DNA from: Halobaculum sp. XH14
GTDB lineage: Archaea > Halobacteriota > Halobacteria > Halobacteriales > Haloferacaceae
DNA: 64,000 nucleotides
Assembly: GCF_032116555.1 (NCBI RefSeq)
Contig: NZ_CP134949.1
Coordinates: 1,550,001-1,614,000, forward strand
Direction: 5' to 3'
Part shown: positions 25,245 to 34,270 of the stretch, one piece after another
Numbering within the stretch: the stretch's first letter is position 1
Layout of the letters: every line of letters begins with the position of its first letter
Program-made: the position numbers and the translations under genes
Notes under the pieces: model-generated
The model's input: the letters and a program-made list of their open reading frames with translations, nothing else
Told to the model about the DNA's origin: nothing
Databases searched by the model: none

Positions 25245-26411
25245 ATGAATCGGCGCACGCGCGAGTACCTCGAAGGTCGCTTCGGCGACTACTACCGGAG
25301 CGCCGAGATCACGCCGCCGCCCGCCGCAGACCGGCGCGAGTGGGGGCAGATCCCGTTCACCTCGGGCGAGGGAACGCGGATGGTCCGCCACCAGTCGCTT
25401 CTGGATCTGGGCGACCTGAGCGAGTTCCTCGCGCGGGAGTCGCCGCGGCACGCCTACTTCTCGGCCGCGCGGTACGACGACCCGAGCAACAGCGAGATGA
25501 GCGAGAAGGGGTGGCGCTCGGCCGACCTGGTGTTCGACATCGACGCCGACCACCTGCCGGCCATCGACCCCGAGGAGGCTTCCTATCCCGAACAGCTCGC
25601 GGCGGCCAAGGACGCGCTCGTCAGGCTGCTCGACCTGCTCGAACGTGACTTTGGGTTCGCCGAGTCCGACATGGCGGTCGTGTTCTCGGGCGGCCGCGGC
25701 TACCACGTCCACGTCCGGGACCCGTCGGTCGCGTCGCTCGATTCGAAGGCGCGCCGGGAGGTGGTCGATTACGTCCGCGCGATCGACCTCAACTTCGACG
25801 GCCTCATCGAGAAGCGGCCCAACGAGCGCGGGACGCTCCAGAAGACGCTCCGCGCCGAAGGGGGCTGGGGCGGTCGCGTCCACGAGCGCCTGCTGTCGTA
25901 CGCCGACGACCTGCGGGAGATGGAGGAGGCGGACGCGCTCGAGCGCCTCCAGGAACTCGACGGCGTCGGCGAGAAGACGGCCCGGACCATCTACGGCGTG
26001 TTCCAGCGGAACCCCGAGGGCGTCCGTGCCGGCAACGTCGAACTCGGGCCCGGCGCGAGCACGCTGGTTCGTGCGCTGGCCCACGAGGTCGTCGCCGAGC
26101 AGACCTCGCCCATCGACGAGCCGGTGACGACCGACGTCCGGCGGCTCATCCGGCTCCCGCGGAGCATCCACGGCGGCAGCGGCCTCGTGGTGACGCCGCT
26201 CGACCGGGACGAGATCGGCGGGTTCGACCCGTTCCGCGACGCGATTCCGGACCGGTTCAGGGGTCGGGACATCCTCGTCGACGTCACCGACCCCGGGCCG
26301 CTCCCGATCGCCGGCGACAGGACTAAGGTGGCGGCGGGAGTCCAGTCAGTCAACGAATACGTCGGCGTGTTCCTCATGGCACGCGGTCGCGCCGAGAAGG
26401 CGAAGGAGTAA
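25245..26411 (+). CDS. priS: DNA primase catalytic subunit PriS
   Basis: A 388-residue small subunit of the archaeal-eukaryotic primase, which makes primers for replication forks. The catalytic aspartates are in VFDIDAD (98-102); SGGRGYHVHV and GLVVTPLDR are conserved nucleotide-binding segments. A stretch reading LDGVGEKTARTIYG sits in the variable middle. The start is set at ATG 25245 (MNRRTREYLE); upstream in-frame codons come from repeat DNA. GINS follows four bases after the stop, the usual primase-GINS pairing. Confidence 0.95.
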   Translation: MNRRTREYLEGRFGDYYRSAEITPPPAADRREWGQIPFTSGEGTRMVRHQSLLDLGDLSEFLARESPRHAYFSAARYDDPSNSEMSEKGWRSADLVFDIDADHLPAIDPEEASYPEQLAAAKDALVRLLDLLERDFGFAESDMAVVFSGGRGYHVHVRDPSVASLDSKARREVVDYVRAIDLNFDGLIEKRPNERGTLQKTLRAEGGWGGRVHERLLSYADDLREMEEADALERLQELDGVGEKTARTIYGVFQRNPEGVRAGNVELGPGASTLVRALAHEVVAEQTSPIDEPVTTDVRRLIRLPRSIHGGSGLVVTPLDRDEIGGFDPFRDAIPDRFRGRDILVDVTDPGPLPIAGDRTKVAAGVQSVNEYVGVFLMARGRAEKAKE

Positions 26412-26414
26412 CCG

Positions 26415-27296
26415 ATGGATCTGGATGAACTACGCGGCGTCCAATCGACCGAACGCCAGCGCGACAGCCTCCAGCACCTCCGCGACTCGTTCTACGAGGA
26501 CGTCGCCTCCTACATTGAAGGCCGCAAGCACCGGCGGGACGATCGCGCCTCGTCGGTCGAGAACCCGTTCTCGGACGAGCAGGTCCGGAAGCTCTCCGAC
26601 GAGATCGAGACGGCAGAGGAGGTCGTCGAGTCGCTGTACGAACGGCGCGTCGGGAAGGTGGTCAAACTCGCCTCCTTCGCCGCGGCCGACGCCCCCGTCG
26701 AGACGGACGGGCTGACCGCCGAGGAGACCGAACTGTTCGACGACCTCGTGGCACGCATCGAGGAGAACAAGGGACGGGTGCTCGAGGTGCTCGGCGGCGG
26801 CGCGGACGTGGACCTCGACGCGCCGACCGGCGCGGAGCCGACGACGCCGTCGACCGACGACGAAGTCGGTACGGAACCGACGGCGGCGGACGCCGGGGGC
26901 GAACCGGACGGCGTGCTGGCCGACGCGATGGGTGCCGATTCGGCCGCGCCCCGCGAGTCGGGGACGACCGACGCCGGCGGCCACGAGTCGGAGGATGCCC
27001 CGCCGATTCCGCCCGACGAACCGGAGCTCGAACACGGTGCGGGCGGGTCCGTGCAGGATGTGGAGTCGGGCGCGAGCGAGGGCGAGGACGGCTCGACCGG
27101 CGACGGGGCACGGCCGTCAGGGGAAGCGCCCCCCTCGGACGACGACCGGCGGACCGTCCGGATCACCCGCGACGTCGGCCAGATCCTCGGCGTCGACGAC
27201 CGCGAGTACGAACTCGAGTCCGAGGACGTGGTGACGCTCCCGGCCGCGAACGCGGACCCGCTCGTGGACCGGGACGCCGCGGACCCGCTGGAGTAG
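26415..27296 (+). CDS. GINS subunit (Gins51-type replication factor)
   Basis: A 293-residue GINS protein, part of the CMG-like replicative helicase with MCM and a Cdc45/RecJ-type partner. The N-terminal helical A domain (1-125; LRDSFYEDVASYIE, EIETAEEVVESLYERRVGKVV) is joined to a short C-terminal B domain (about 240-290; VRITRDVGQILGVDDREYEL) by a 110-residue acidic, Gly/Ser/Glu-rich linker. This A-then-B order is that of Gins51/Sld5-like proteins. Four bases separate it from priS. Confidence 0.92.
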   Translation: MDLDELRGVQSTERQRDSLQHLRDSFYEDVASYIEGRKHRRDDRASSVENPFSDEQVRKLSDEIETAEEVVESLYERRVGKVVKLASFAAADAPVETDGLTAEETELFDDLVARIEENKGRVLEVLGGGADVDLDAPTGAEPTTPSTDDEVGTEPTAADAGGEPDGVLADAMGADSAAPRESGTTDAGGHESEDAPPIPPDEPELEHGAGGSVQDVESGASEGEDGSTGDGARPSGEAPPSDDDRRTVRITRDVGQILGVDDREYELESEDVVTLPAANADPLVDRDAADPLE

Positions 27297-27402
27297 CGAC
27301 CAACGAGGGGCGCCACGAGTCGAGTGATTGGCACCGGAGTCGACCCAGACGGCGGCTTCCGGAACCGGAACCGGTTTTTCCCGCCACTCCCCAGGCACGG
27401 AC

Positions 27403-27870
27403 ATGTTGGAACCAGGGGACGATGCGCCCGCGATCGAGCTTCCGAACCAGCACGGCGACACGATAGCTCTGGCCGACCACGAGGGCGAGTACGTCGTCGT
27501 CTACTTCTACCCCCGGGCGGACACGCCGGGGTGCACGACCGAGGCCTGCGGCTTCCGCGACGCGTGGGCCGAGTTCGAGGAGCGCGGCGTCGCCGTCCTC
27601 GGCATCAGCGACGACCCCGTCGAGGACCTCGCCGACTTCGCCCAGGAGTACGACCTGCCCTTCCACCTGCTGTCGGACGAGGACGGAGCGGTGTCGACCG
27701 CGTACGACTCCTACGGCGAGAAGAACGTGTTCGGCAACGAGGTGACCGGCGTCTTCCGGAACTCGTACGTCGTCGGCCCCGACGGGACCGTCGTCCGCGC
27801 CTACGAGGGCGTCTCCCCGGAGGGACACGCCGACGAACTGCTGGCGGACCTCGACGAACTGGACGCCTGA
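27403..27870 (+). CDS. bcp: Thioredoxin-dependent peroxiredoxin (BCP/PrxQ)
   Basis: A 155-residue peroxiredoxin that reduces H2O2 and organic peroxides. The peroxidatic Cys44 and resolving Cys49 lie in DTPGCTTEAC, the atypical two-Cys PrxQ arrangement. VYFYPRAD, NSYVVGPDG and a C-terminal helix complete the thioredoxin fold. Start 27403 (MLEPGDDAPAIEL) is conserved; the longer frame upstream is not. Monocistronic. Confidence 0.94.
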   Translation: MLEPGDDAPAIELPNQHGDTIALADHEGEYVVVYFYPRADTPGCTTEACGFRDAWAEFEERGVAVLGISDDPVEDLADFAQEYDLPFHLLSDEDGAVSTAYDSYGEKNVFGNEVTGVFRNSYVVGPDGTVVRAYEGVSPEGHADELLADLDELDA

Positions 27871-27915
27871 AACGGGGACGAGGCTCCCCACCCGGCGCCA
27901 CCGTTTCGGTGATCG

Positions 27916-28818
27916 TCAGCGACCGAGCAGTCTGACGATCGCGTGGCGTTTCAGCAGCGCGAACCCGAGGACGACGACGAGAAAGCCCGCGACGGTGAGC
28001 GGCGTCACCGGCTCCGAGAGCAGCACGGCACCCAGCGCGGTCGCCACCACCGGAACCACGTACGAGACCAGGTTCGTCTCGAACGCGCCCAGCCGGTCGA
28101 GCAGCGTGAAGTAGATGCCGTACGCCGCGGCGCTCGCGAACACGCCCATGAACGCGAGCGCCAGCATGACCTCGGGCGTGAACGCCGCGGCCGTCGGCAT
28201 CGGCTCGCCCAGGACGAGCGACGCGAGGTGGAGCTGGACGGCACCGAGCGCCATCGCCCACGCGGTCCGGGTGAGCGCCGGCGCGGGCGGTTCGAGTGCC
28301 CGTGTGAGCACGCCCCCGAGCGAGACCGAGACGGCGGCCACGAACACCAGCGCGACGCCGAGGGTCGTGTCGCCGCCGACGCTCCCGGGCGAGGGGTTCG
28401 CCACGAGCACGACGCCGAGGACGCCGAGCAGGACGCCGAGGTACCCCCGCGCGTCGAGGGTACCTTCCGAGAGCAGGACGGCCGCGAACGCGGTCGTCAG
28501 GATCGGGTTGAGACTGTAGACGATCGAGGCGACGCCGCCGGTCGTGAACCGCTGGCCGAAAAAGAGGAACACGACGTTGACGCTCACCAGTAGCGTCGAC
28601 CCGACGAGGACCGCCCAGCCGTCCGCGCGGGTCCTCGGGAGCGGGTCGTCGACGGCAAAGAGGACGTACGCGAGCGCGACCGCCGCGCCGACGTCGAACC
28701 GGAACGCTCCCAGCAGCACTGGTGCCAGTTCGGTCAGGCCGACCTCGACCGCGGGGAACGTCCCGCCCCAGAAGAGCCCGAGCGTGAGGAACAGGACGGC
28801 GTCTCGGGCTCGTGTCAC
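27916..28818 (-). CDS. EamA-family (DMT) transporter
   Basis: A 300-residue inner-membrane protein with ten predicted helices in two EamA repeats (about 1-140 and 150-295). Landmarks: LFWGGTFPAVEVG, FRFDVGAA and IVYSLNPI in repeat 1, and FETNLVSYVVPVVATALGA in repeat 2. Family members export or import metabolites such as amino acids; the substrate cannot be told. It starts at GTG 28818 (no ATG fits) and is convergent with bcp. Confidence 0.88.
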   Translation of the reverse strand: MTRARDAVLFLTLGLFWGGTFPAVEVGLTELAPVLLGAFRFDVGAAVALAYVLFAVDDPLPRTRADGWAVLVGSTLLVSVNVVFLFFGQRFTTGGVASIVYSLNPILTTAFAAVLLSEGTLDARGYLGVLLGVLGVVLVANPSPGSVGGDTTLGVALVFVAAVSVSLGGVLTRALEPPAPALTRTAWAMALGAVQLHLASLVLGEPMPTAAAFTPEVMLALAFMGVFASAAAYGIYFTLLDRLGAFETNLVSYVVPVVATALGAVLLSEPVTPLTVAGFLVVVLGFALLKRHAIVRLLGR

Positions 28819-28949
28819 GGCGGAGAGTCATCCCGGACCGCCTTCGTCGTTTTCCTTTCGGTCAGGCGGGCCGATTCGGCGCACTCGTCCGGTCGCCGTC
28901 CGGGTCTGATCGATCGGTGAGAAAAGCGCCCGACGGACGGGTCAGTCGC

Positions 28950-29996
28950 TCAGTAGCGCCGCGTGATGAGGTAGTCCGCGAGGTCGCGGAGCAGCGAGCG
29001 CGCCTCGTTGTCCGGGAGGACAGAGAGGCGCTCCTTGCTCCGTTCGGTGAGCTCCGTGGCCTTCCCCCGGGCGAACTCGATGCTGCCGGCCGCCTCGAGC
29101 GCGGCGACGGCGTCGTCGACCTCGGCCTCGGTCACCTCGGCGGGCGTCTCGGCGGAGACGAGCCCGTCCACGTCGACGCCCTGCTGGCGCGCGTGGAGGG
29201 TGATGAGCGTCTCCTTCTCCTCGACGAGGTCGGAGCCGCGCTGTTTGCCGAGGTCCTCCGAGGGAACCGTGAGGTCGAGCACGTCGTCCTGGATCTGGAA
29301 CGCGCGCCCGGAGTCGACGCCGTATTGGTAGAGCGCGTCGACGACCTCGTCGTCGGCACCCATCAGCACCGCGGGGATGGCGGCCGACGCGCCGTAGAGG
29401 ACGGCCGTCTTCAGCTCCACCATCTCCAGATACTCCTCGGGCGTGACGTCGTCCCTGCCCTCGAAGTCGACGTCGAGCGACTGCCCCTCACAGATCCGGG
29501 TGCAGGTCGACGCGAGGAGGTTCACGGCCCGCAGGCCGTTCGCCGGGTCCGCGCCGGTGTCCGAGAGGAGCTCGAACGCCTTCGCGTACAGCGTGTCGCC
29601 CGCGAGGATCGCCGTCTCGGTGTCGTACTCGCGGTGGACCGCCGGCACGCCCCGGCGGAGCTCGTCCTCGTCCATGATGTCGTCGTGGATGAGGGTGAAC
29701 GACTGGATGACCTCGACGCTGACCGCGGCGCGCATCAGATCGAACTCCTCGCCAGACAGCGACGGGAAGGCGCGGTAGTCGGCCGAGAGCGGCGCGACGT
29801 CGCCGAGCGCCTCGGCCGCGAGCAGCGCGGCCGTCGGGCGGAGCCGTTTGCCGCCCGCGTCGAGGAGGTAGCGGGTCGCCTCGTAGAGCCGCTCGGGATC
29901 GGCCATCGGGAGGTCCGCGTCGATGGCCTCGTTCACGAGTTCGCGTCGCTCGGTGACCGCGGCGAGCACCCGCTCCTCGGTCGCGTCCTGGGTCAT
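28950..29996 (-). CDS. idsA: Geranylgeranyl diphosphate synthase
   Basis: A 348-residue trans-prenyltransferase that extends isoprenyl chains with IPP to make C20 (GGPP) for archaeal ether lipids. First Asp-rich motif DDIMD (105-109), second FQIQDDVLD (about 230-240), and the GGKRLRP substrate motif (about 48-54). Start 29996 (MTQDATEERV) is used; a GTG nine bases upstream overlaps the RNase J stop and would add three residues. It follows rnj on the same strand with a gap of five bases, so the pair is an operon. Confidence 0.93.
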   Translation of the reverse strand: MTQDATEERVLAAVTERRELVNEAIDADLPMADPERLYEATRYLLDAGGKRLRPTAALLAAEALGDVAPLSADYRAFPSLSGEEFDLMRAAVSVEVIQSFTLIHDDIMDEDELRRGVPAVHREYDTETAILAGDTLYAKAFELLSDTGADPANGLRAVNLLASTCTRICEGQSLDVDFEGRDDVTPEEYLEMVELKTAVLYGASAAIPAVLMGADDEVVDALYQYGVDSGRAFQIQDDVLDLTVPSEDLGKQRGSDLVEEKETLITLHARQQGVDVDGLVSAETPAEVTEAEVDDAVAALEAAGSIEFARGKATELTERSKERLSVLPDNEARSLLRDLADYLITRRY

Positions 29997-30001
29997 GCGG
30001 C

Positions 30002-31354
30002 TCACTCCGTGAGCTGGATCATGTTGCCGTTGCGCGTGACGTGGAGGTCACGCCCGAGCGTGTACCCCATGCTCTCGGCCAGGTCAACGTACGGCGCGAA
30101 CCCTTTGAGGTCCTGGTGGGCCGGGATGACGTGCTGGGGCTGGAGCGCGTCGAGCATCTGGTAGTGGCCCTCCTCGCGGAGGTGGCCCGACACGTGGATC
30201 TCGTCGTAGATGCGCGCGCCCTGCATCCGCAGGAGCTGTTCGGACTGGTAGCGCTGGCCCTCGTTGGTCGGCTCCGGGATGACGCGGGCGCTGAAGATGA
30301 CCTTGTCGCCGTCGTCGAACTCGTAGGGCGTCTCGCCGCGGCCCATCCGGGTGAGCATCGCGCGCGGCTCGCCCTGGTGGCCCGTGACGACGGGCAGGTA
30401 GTTCTCCTTGCCCTCCTTCATGATGCGCTTGAACGTGCGGTCGACGGACTTGCGGTGGCCGTACATCCCGAGGTCGTCCGGGAAGTCGACGAAGTCCAGC
30501 CGTTCGGCGGTCCCGCTGTACTTCTCCATCGAGCGGCCCAGCAGCACCGGCTCGCGGCCGATGTCCTTGGCGAACTCGACGAGCGAGGAGACGCGCGAGA
30601 CGTGCGAGGAGAACGTGGTGGCGACGATGCCGCCGTCGTAGTCCTCGATGCTGTCGATGGTGTCCTTGAGGTGGTTACGCGCGTGGGACTCGGAGGGCGT
30701 CCGGCCCTTCCGGCCGGCGTTCGTACAGTCCTCGATGTAACAGAGGACGCCCTCGCCCTCGCGGCCGATCTCGCGGAAGCGATCCATGTCGATCGGGTCC
30801 TCGAGGACCGGATTGTGGTCGATGCGCTTGTCGAGGCCGTAGACGACCGCGCCCTCGGGCGTGTGGAGCACCGGGTTGACCGCGTCGATGATGGAGTGGG
30901 TGACGTGGACGAACTCGAGTTCGACCTGTCCGGAGTCGCCGATGGACATCGTCTCGCCGGCCTCCATCTTGACGAGGTCGTTGTTGACGTTGAACTTGTT
31001 CTCGCCCTTGATCTGCTGTTTCACCAGTTCGATGGTGAACGGTGCGGCGACGACCGGCGCGTCGTAGCGGTGTGCCAGCTTCGAGATGGCACCGATGTGG
31101 TCGAGGTGGCCGTGGGTCGGCACGATGGCCTTCACGTCGCCCTCGAGGTCGGACATCACTCGGTCGTCCGGGATGGCCCCCATGTCGATGAGGTCCAGGC
31201 TGTGCATCTTCTCGGTCTCGACGTTGTCGTGAATCAGGACCTTGCTCAGGTTGAGGCCCATGTCGAACACGACGACGTCGTCTCCCGCGCGAACTGCGGT
31301 CATCTGGCGGCCGACTTCCTCGTAGCCGCCGATTGTTGCGATTTCTACTTCCAT
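30002..31354 (-). CDS. rnj: Ribonuclease J (archaeal 5'-3' exonuclease)
   Basis: A 450-residue metallo-beta-lactamase/beta-CASP nuclease. It degrades RNA from the 5' end. The zinc motif HGHLDH (81-86), later His residues ([17 protein letters not shown]) and beta-CASP features ([15 protein letters not shown]) are all visible. It starts at ATG 31354 ([15 protein letters not shown]) and is followed by idsA. The N-terminus has no extra domain, as is usual for archaeal RNase J. Confidence 0.93.
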   Translation of the reverse strand: MEVEIATIGGYEEVGRQMTAVRAGDDVVVFDMGLNLSKVLIHDNVETEKMHSLDLIDMGAIPDDRVMSDLEGDVKAIVPTHGHLDHIGAISKLAHRYDAPVVAAPFTIELVKQQIKGENKFNVNNDLVKMEAGETMSIGDSGQVELEFVHVTHSIIDAVNPVLHTPEGAVVYGLDKRIDHNPVLEDPIDMDRFREIGREGEGVLCYIEDCTNAGRKGRTPSESHARNHLKDTIDSIEDYDGGIVATTFSSHVSRVSSLVEFAKDIGREPVLLGRSMEKYSGTAERLDFVDFPDDLGMYGHRKSVDRTFKRIMKEGKENYLPVVTGHQGEPRAMLTRMGRGETPYEFDDGDKVIFSARVIPEPTNEGQRYQSEQLLRMQGARIYDEIHVSGHLREEGHYQMLDALQPQHVIPAHQDLKGFAPYVDLAESMGYTLGRDLHVTRNGNMIQLTE

Positions 31355-32194
31355 AGGTTCGATGTCGAACTGCTGTTGCGAGCGTTGGAAATCCGGCTCG
31401 CCGCACCGCGGCGAGCGGACAGGCTCGTACGGAAAGCCCCGGTAACACGGGTCGCTGTGGACCCCGGCGTCTTGCAGCGCGTCGGTCCGCAATCCCGCTA
31501 TACGAACGGGGTCGGTCCCCCGATTCGTACTTGCCCGCGGGCTCTGGTAACCGTACGTTGCGGCGGCGCGGTTAAAACTGTGCGGGTTCGCGGATCATCG
31601 ACTCGTTCCATCGATTCAGTGTCCCTTCACGCCGCCCAGACGGCGAGGACGATCTGGAAGGTCCTGGTTCAGTGATCATCTAGATACCCTCCCCCTTAGT
31701 GTCGCACTCGATTCTGTCACGGTTGTCGTGACGACCGCCTCGAAAGCCCCCGGCTGGCTACGCTCCCGCGGACCACGCTGTGCTCCTCGCCTCGGTCGCT
31801 CCGCTCCCTCGCCTGCGGTCCTTGCTAGGAAAGACGGCCCTCCTCGCTCCGTTCGTCAGCTGCGACTTCCGAGGTTCGCGTCGCTGTGCTCGCCTCACCG
31901 GGTCCGGGATTCGCGTACCCACCCTGCCCCTTTCAGTTCCACCCGACCGCACTGCGCCTCACCCTCCCCAGCCTCCTGCGCTTCTCGCTCCCTGCGGTCG
32001 CTGCGATGCTCGTCTTACCTCGGAGCGAGCGCGAGGAGCGCAGCGGTCGCACCGAGCCGACAGCGCGGGGGCTTTCGGAGTCGTCAGCGTCGAGGCAAAA
32101 CCGACGTGACGACGACCGTCACGCCAAACGACAGGTCCCGAGAAAAATCGGCAGTCCCGGAACACCTTTCCCCGAAACCGTCGACAGCACAGCC
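31355..32194. other. Long divergent intergenic region with repeat copy D
   Basis: The 840 bp between the divergent rnj and eIF2B-like genes hold one complete copy of the dispersed repeat (31738-32080) and AT-richer promoter-like pieces on both sides (for rnj, TTTTAACC on the minus strand near 31573). I see no protein or RNA gene. Confidence 0.6.
31738..32080. repeat. Dispersed intergenic repeat, copy D (full length with inverted ends)
   Basis: The 343-bp copy begins CCTCGAAAGCCCCCG and ends CGGGGGCTTTCGGAG, so a 12-bp core (CGAAAGCCCCCG) is perfectly inverted at its ends. Inner blocks GCTGTGCTCCTCGC and GAGGAGCGCAGCGGTCGC are also inverted copies of each other. Such ends recall a MITE-like miniature element, but no target-site duplication is obvious and no transposase is near. 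Confidence 0.65.
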
Positions 32195-33043
32195 ATGATA
32201 GACGAGACGGTCGAGGAGATCCGCGAGATGCAGACGCACTCCTCGTCGGTCGTCGCCGTGAAGGCCGCCCGCGCCCTCCGGGAACTCGTCGAACGCGAGT
32301 ACGCCACCCTCGACGAGTTCGAGCGGGACCTCGACCACAACGCCGGCGCGCTCCGCCGGGCCAACCCCTCCCACGCCTCGCTCCACAAGGCGATGCGCGA
32401 GGTATCCGACGCCGTTCTGGGGGAGGCCGAGACGGTCGGCGGCGCGAAGGAACTGCTCGACGCGGCCGTCCAGCGGACGACCGAGCGCATCGAGACCGGC
32501 AAGCGGGAGGCCGCGGCAAACGCGGCCGAGACGTTCGAGGACGGCGAGACGTTCCTCACGCACGACTACTCATCGACGGTGCTGGAGGCGGTCGAATCGG
32601 CGGCGGCCGGCGGCAACCACATGACCGCTTACGTCACCGAGGCGCGACCGCGATACCTCGGCCGTAAAACCGCCCGCGCGCTCGCCGCGATGGACCGGGT
32701 CGACCCGCACCTCTCGGTCGACGGAGCCGCGGGCTACTACCTCGACGAGTGCGACCGCGTCGTCATCGGGATGGACTGCATCGTCGGCAACACGCTGTAC
32801 AACCGCGTCGGCACGTTCCCCATCGCCGCCGCCGCGGCCGAGGTGGGCGTCCCGGTGGTCGTCGTCGGCTCCGGCGCGAAAGTCATCGAGGACGGGTTCG
32901 TCTTCGAGAACGAGTTCCGCTCGCCGAGCGAGGTGATGCTCGAACCGGCGGAGGGCATCCGACTCGAGAACCCGGCCTACGACGCGACGCCGACGGACCT
33001 CGTCGACGCGGTCATCACCGACCAGGGCGTCCGGGAGCTCTGA
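32195..33043 (+). CDS. eIF2B alpha/beta/delta-like protein (R15P isomerase family, catalytic Cys missing)
   Basis: A 282-residue protein of the eIF2B/ribose-1,5-bisphosphate isomerase superfamily: N-terminal helical domain and C-terminal Rossmann-like domain with GMDCIVGNTLYNRVGT (192-207) and VGSGAKVIEDG. In characterised archaeal R15P isomerases the catalytic Cys follows a His in a TH-C motif and pairs with an Asp. Asp194 is conserved, but the Cys position reads THDYSST (about 122-128) with no Cys. So the call is the family, not isomerase activity. It might be a regulatory paralogue. Start 32195 after the repeat region. Confidence 0.75.
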   Translation: MIDETVEEIREMQTHSSSVVAVKAARALRELVEREYATLDEFERDLDHNAGALRRANPSHASLHKAMREVSDAVLGEAETVGGAKELLDAAVQRTTERIETGKREAAANAAETFEDGETFLTHDYSSTVLEAVESAAAGGNHMTAYVTEARPRYLGRKTARALAAMDRVDPHLSVDGAAGYYLDECDRVVIGMDCIVGNTLYNRVGTFPIAAAAAEVGVPVVVVGSGAKVIEDGFVFENEFRSPSEVMLEPAEGIRLENPAYDATPTDLVDAVITDQGVREL

Positions 33044-33097
33044 GTTCGGTCGGTACCACAGTCACGCGGAACCAAACCGCCGAACCGAAACGCCGCG

Positions 33098-34213
33098 TCA
33101 GGGTGCGACCCACTCGCCGGACTCGTCGCTCCGCTGGACGGCCGAGAGCAGCTTCTGGACCTCGAACGCCTCGTCGAACGAGGGCGAGAACGCTTCGCCC
33201 TCGCGCACGGCGGAGAGGAACTCGTAGTTCTCGTGGACGAACGTGTGCTCCCAGCCGAGCACGTGACCCGGCGGCCACCAGGCGTCGACGTACGGGTCGG
33301 ACTCCTCGGTGACGAGCACGGTCTCGTACCCGCGCGCGTCGCCCGTCAGCACCTCCAGTTCGTTCAGCCGTTCGAGCGAGAACCGGATCGAGCCCTCGGT
33401 GCCGTGGACCGCGATCGAGTGGTCGTTCTTGTGGCCCTGCGCGACGCGCGAGCCCTCGAACGTCCCCGTCGCGCCGTTCTCGAAGGCCACCTGCGCGGAG
33501 TAGGCGTCGTCGACCGTGACCGGTTTCATCTCGCCGGAGTCGGGCGCGGGACGCTCCTCGGTGAACGTCCGCAGGTGACCCGACAGCCGGTCGACGTCGC
33601 CGACGCGGTCGCCGACGAGGAACCGCGCGAGGTCGAGCGAGTGGGCGCCGATGTCGCCGAGCGCGCCCGACCCCGCCAGGTCGGCGTCCATCCGCCAGGC
33701 CCACGGCGCATCGGGGTCCGAGAGCCAGTCCTGGAGGTAGCGCGCGCGGACCTGCCGAATCTCGCCGAGTTCGCCGGCCTCGACGAGCCCCTTCGCGTAC
33801 CTGATCGCCGGGACGAAGCGGTAGTTGAACGCGCAGCCAGCGACCGCCTCGCTGGCGTCCGCCGCGTCGCGCAGTTCCCTGGCCCCGTCCAGCGTCGGCG
33901 CGAGCGGCTTCTCACACAGGACGTGCGTGCCGGCCTCCAGCGCCGCGACCGACGGCTCGACGTGCAGGTGGTTCGGACCGAGGTTGTAGAATGCGTCCAC
34001 CTCGTCGACGACGTCGCGCCAGTCGGTCGCGGTGTGCTCGAAGCCGAACCGGTCGGCGGCGTCGGCGAGCGCGTCCTGGTCCCGCCCGATCAGCGTGTGC
34101 CGGACGACGTCGGGTGCGTCCGGGAAGAACATCGGAAGCCTGGCGAGCGCGTTCGAGTGCGCCTTGCCCATGAACCGGTAGCCGAGCATGCCGACGGTGA
34201 GTGGGTCGTTCAT
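33098..34213 (-). CDS. Gfo/Idh/MocA oxidoreductase 1
   Basis: A 371-residue NAD(P)-dependent sugar dehydrogenase. Rossmann motif GMLGYRFMGKAHSNA (8-22) is at the N-terminus, CEKPLA (about 99-104) is the conserved EKP motif, and GSGALGDIGAHSLDLARF is in the C-terminal catalytic domain (Asp/His of DIGAH). It probably oxidises a sugar or inositol derivative. A TATA-like GATATTTACC lies on the minus strand about 30 nt upstream of the start, so it has its own promoter even though the isomerase gene is 57 bp upstream. Confidence 0.88.
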   Translation of the reverse strand: MNDPLTVGMLGYRFMGKAHSNALARLPMFFPDAPDVVRHTLIGRDQDALADAADRFGFEHTATDWRDVVDEVDAFYNLGPNHLHVEPSVAALEAGTHVLCEKPLAPTLDGARELRDAADASEAVAGCAFNYRFVPAIRYAKGLVEAGELGEIRQVRARYLQDWLSDPDAPWAWRMDADLAGSGALGDIGAHSLDLARFLVGDRVGDVDRLSGHLRTFTEERPAPDSGEMKPVTVDDAYSAQVAFENGATGTFEGSRVAQGHKNDHSIAVHGTEGSIRFSLERLNELEVLTGDARGYETVLVTEESDPYVDAWWPPGHVLGWEHTFVHENYEFLSAVREGEAFSPSFDEAFEVQKLLSAVQRSDESGEWVAP

Positions 34214-34270
34214 GCGGTACCCTCGCCTCGGGTGAACCGGGTCGTGTGGTAAATATCTGTGTTCATGTGG

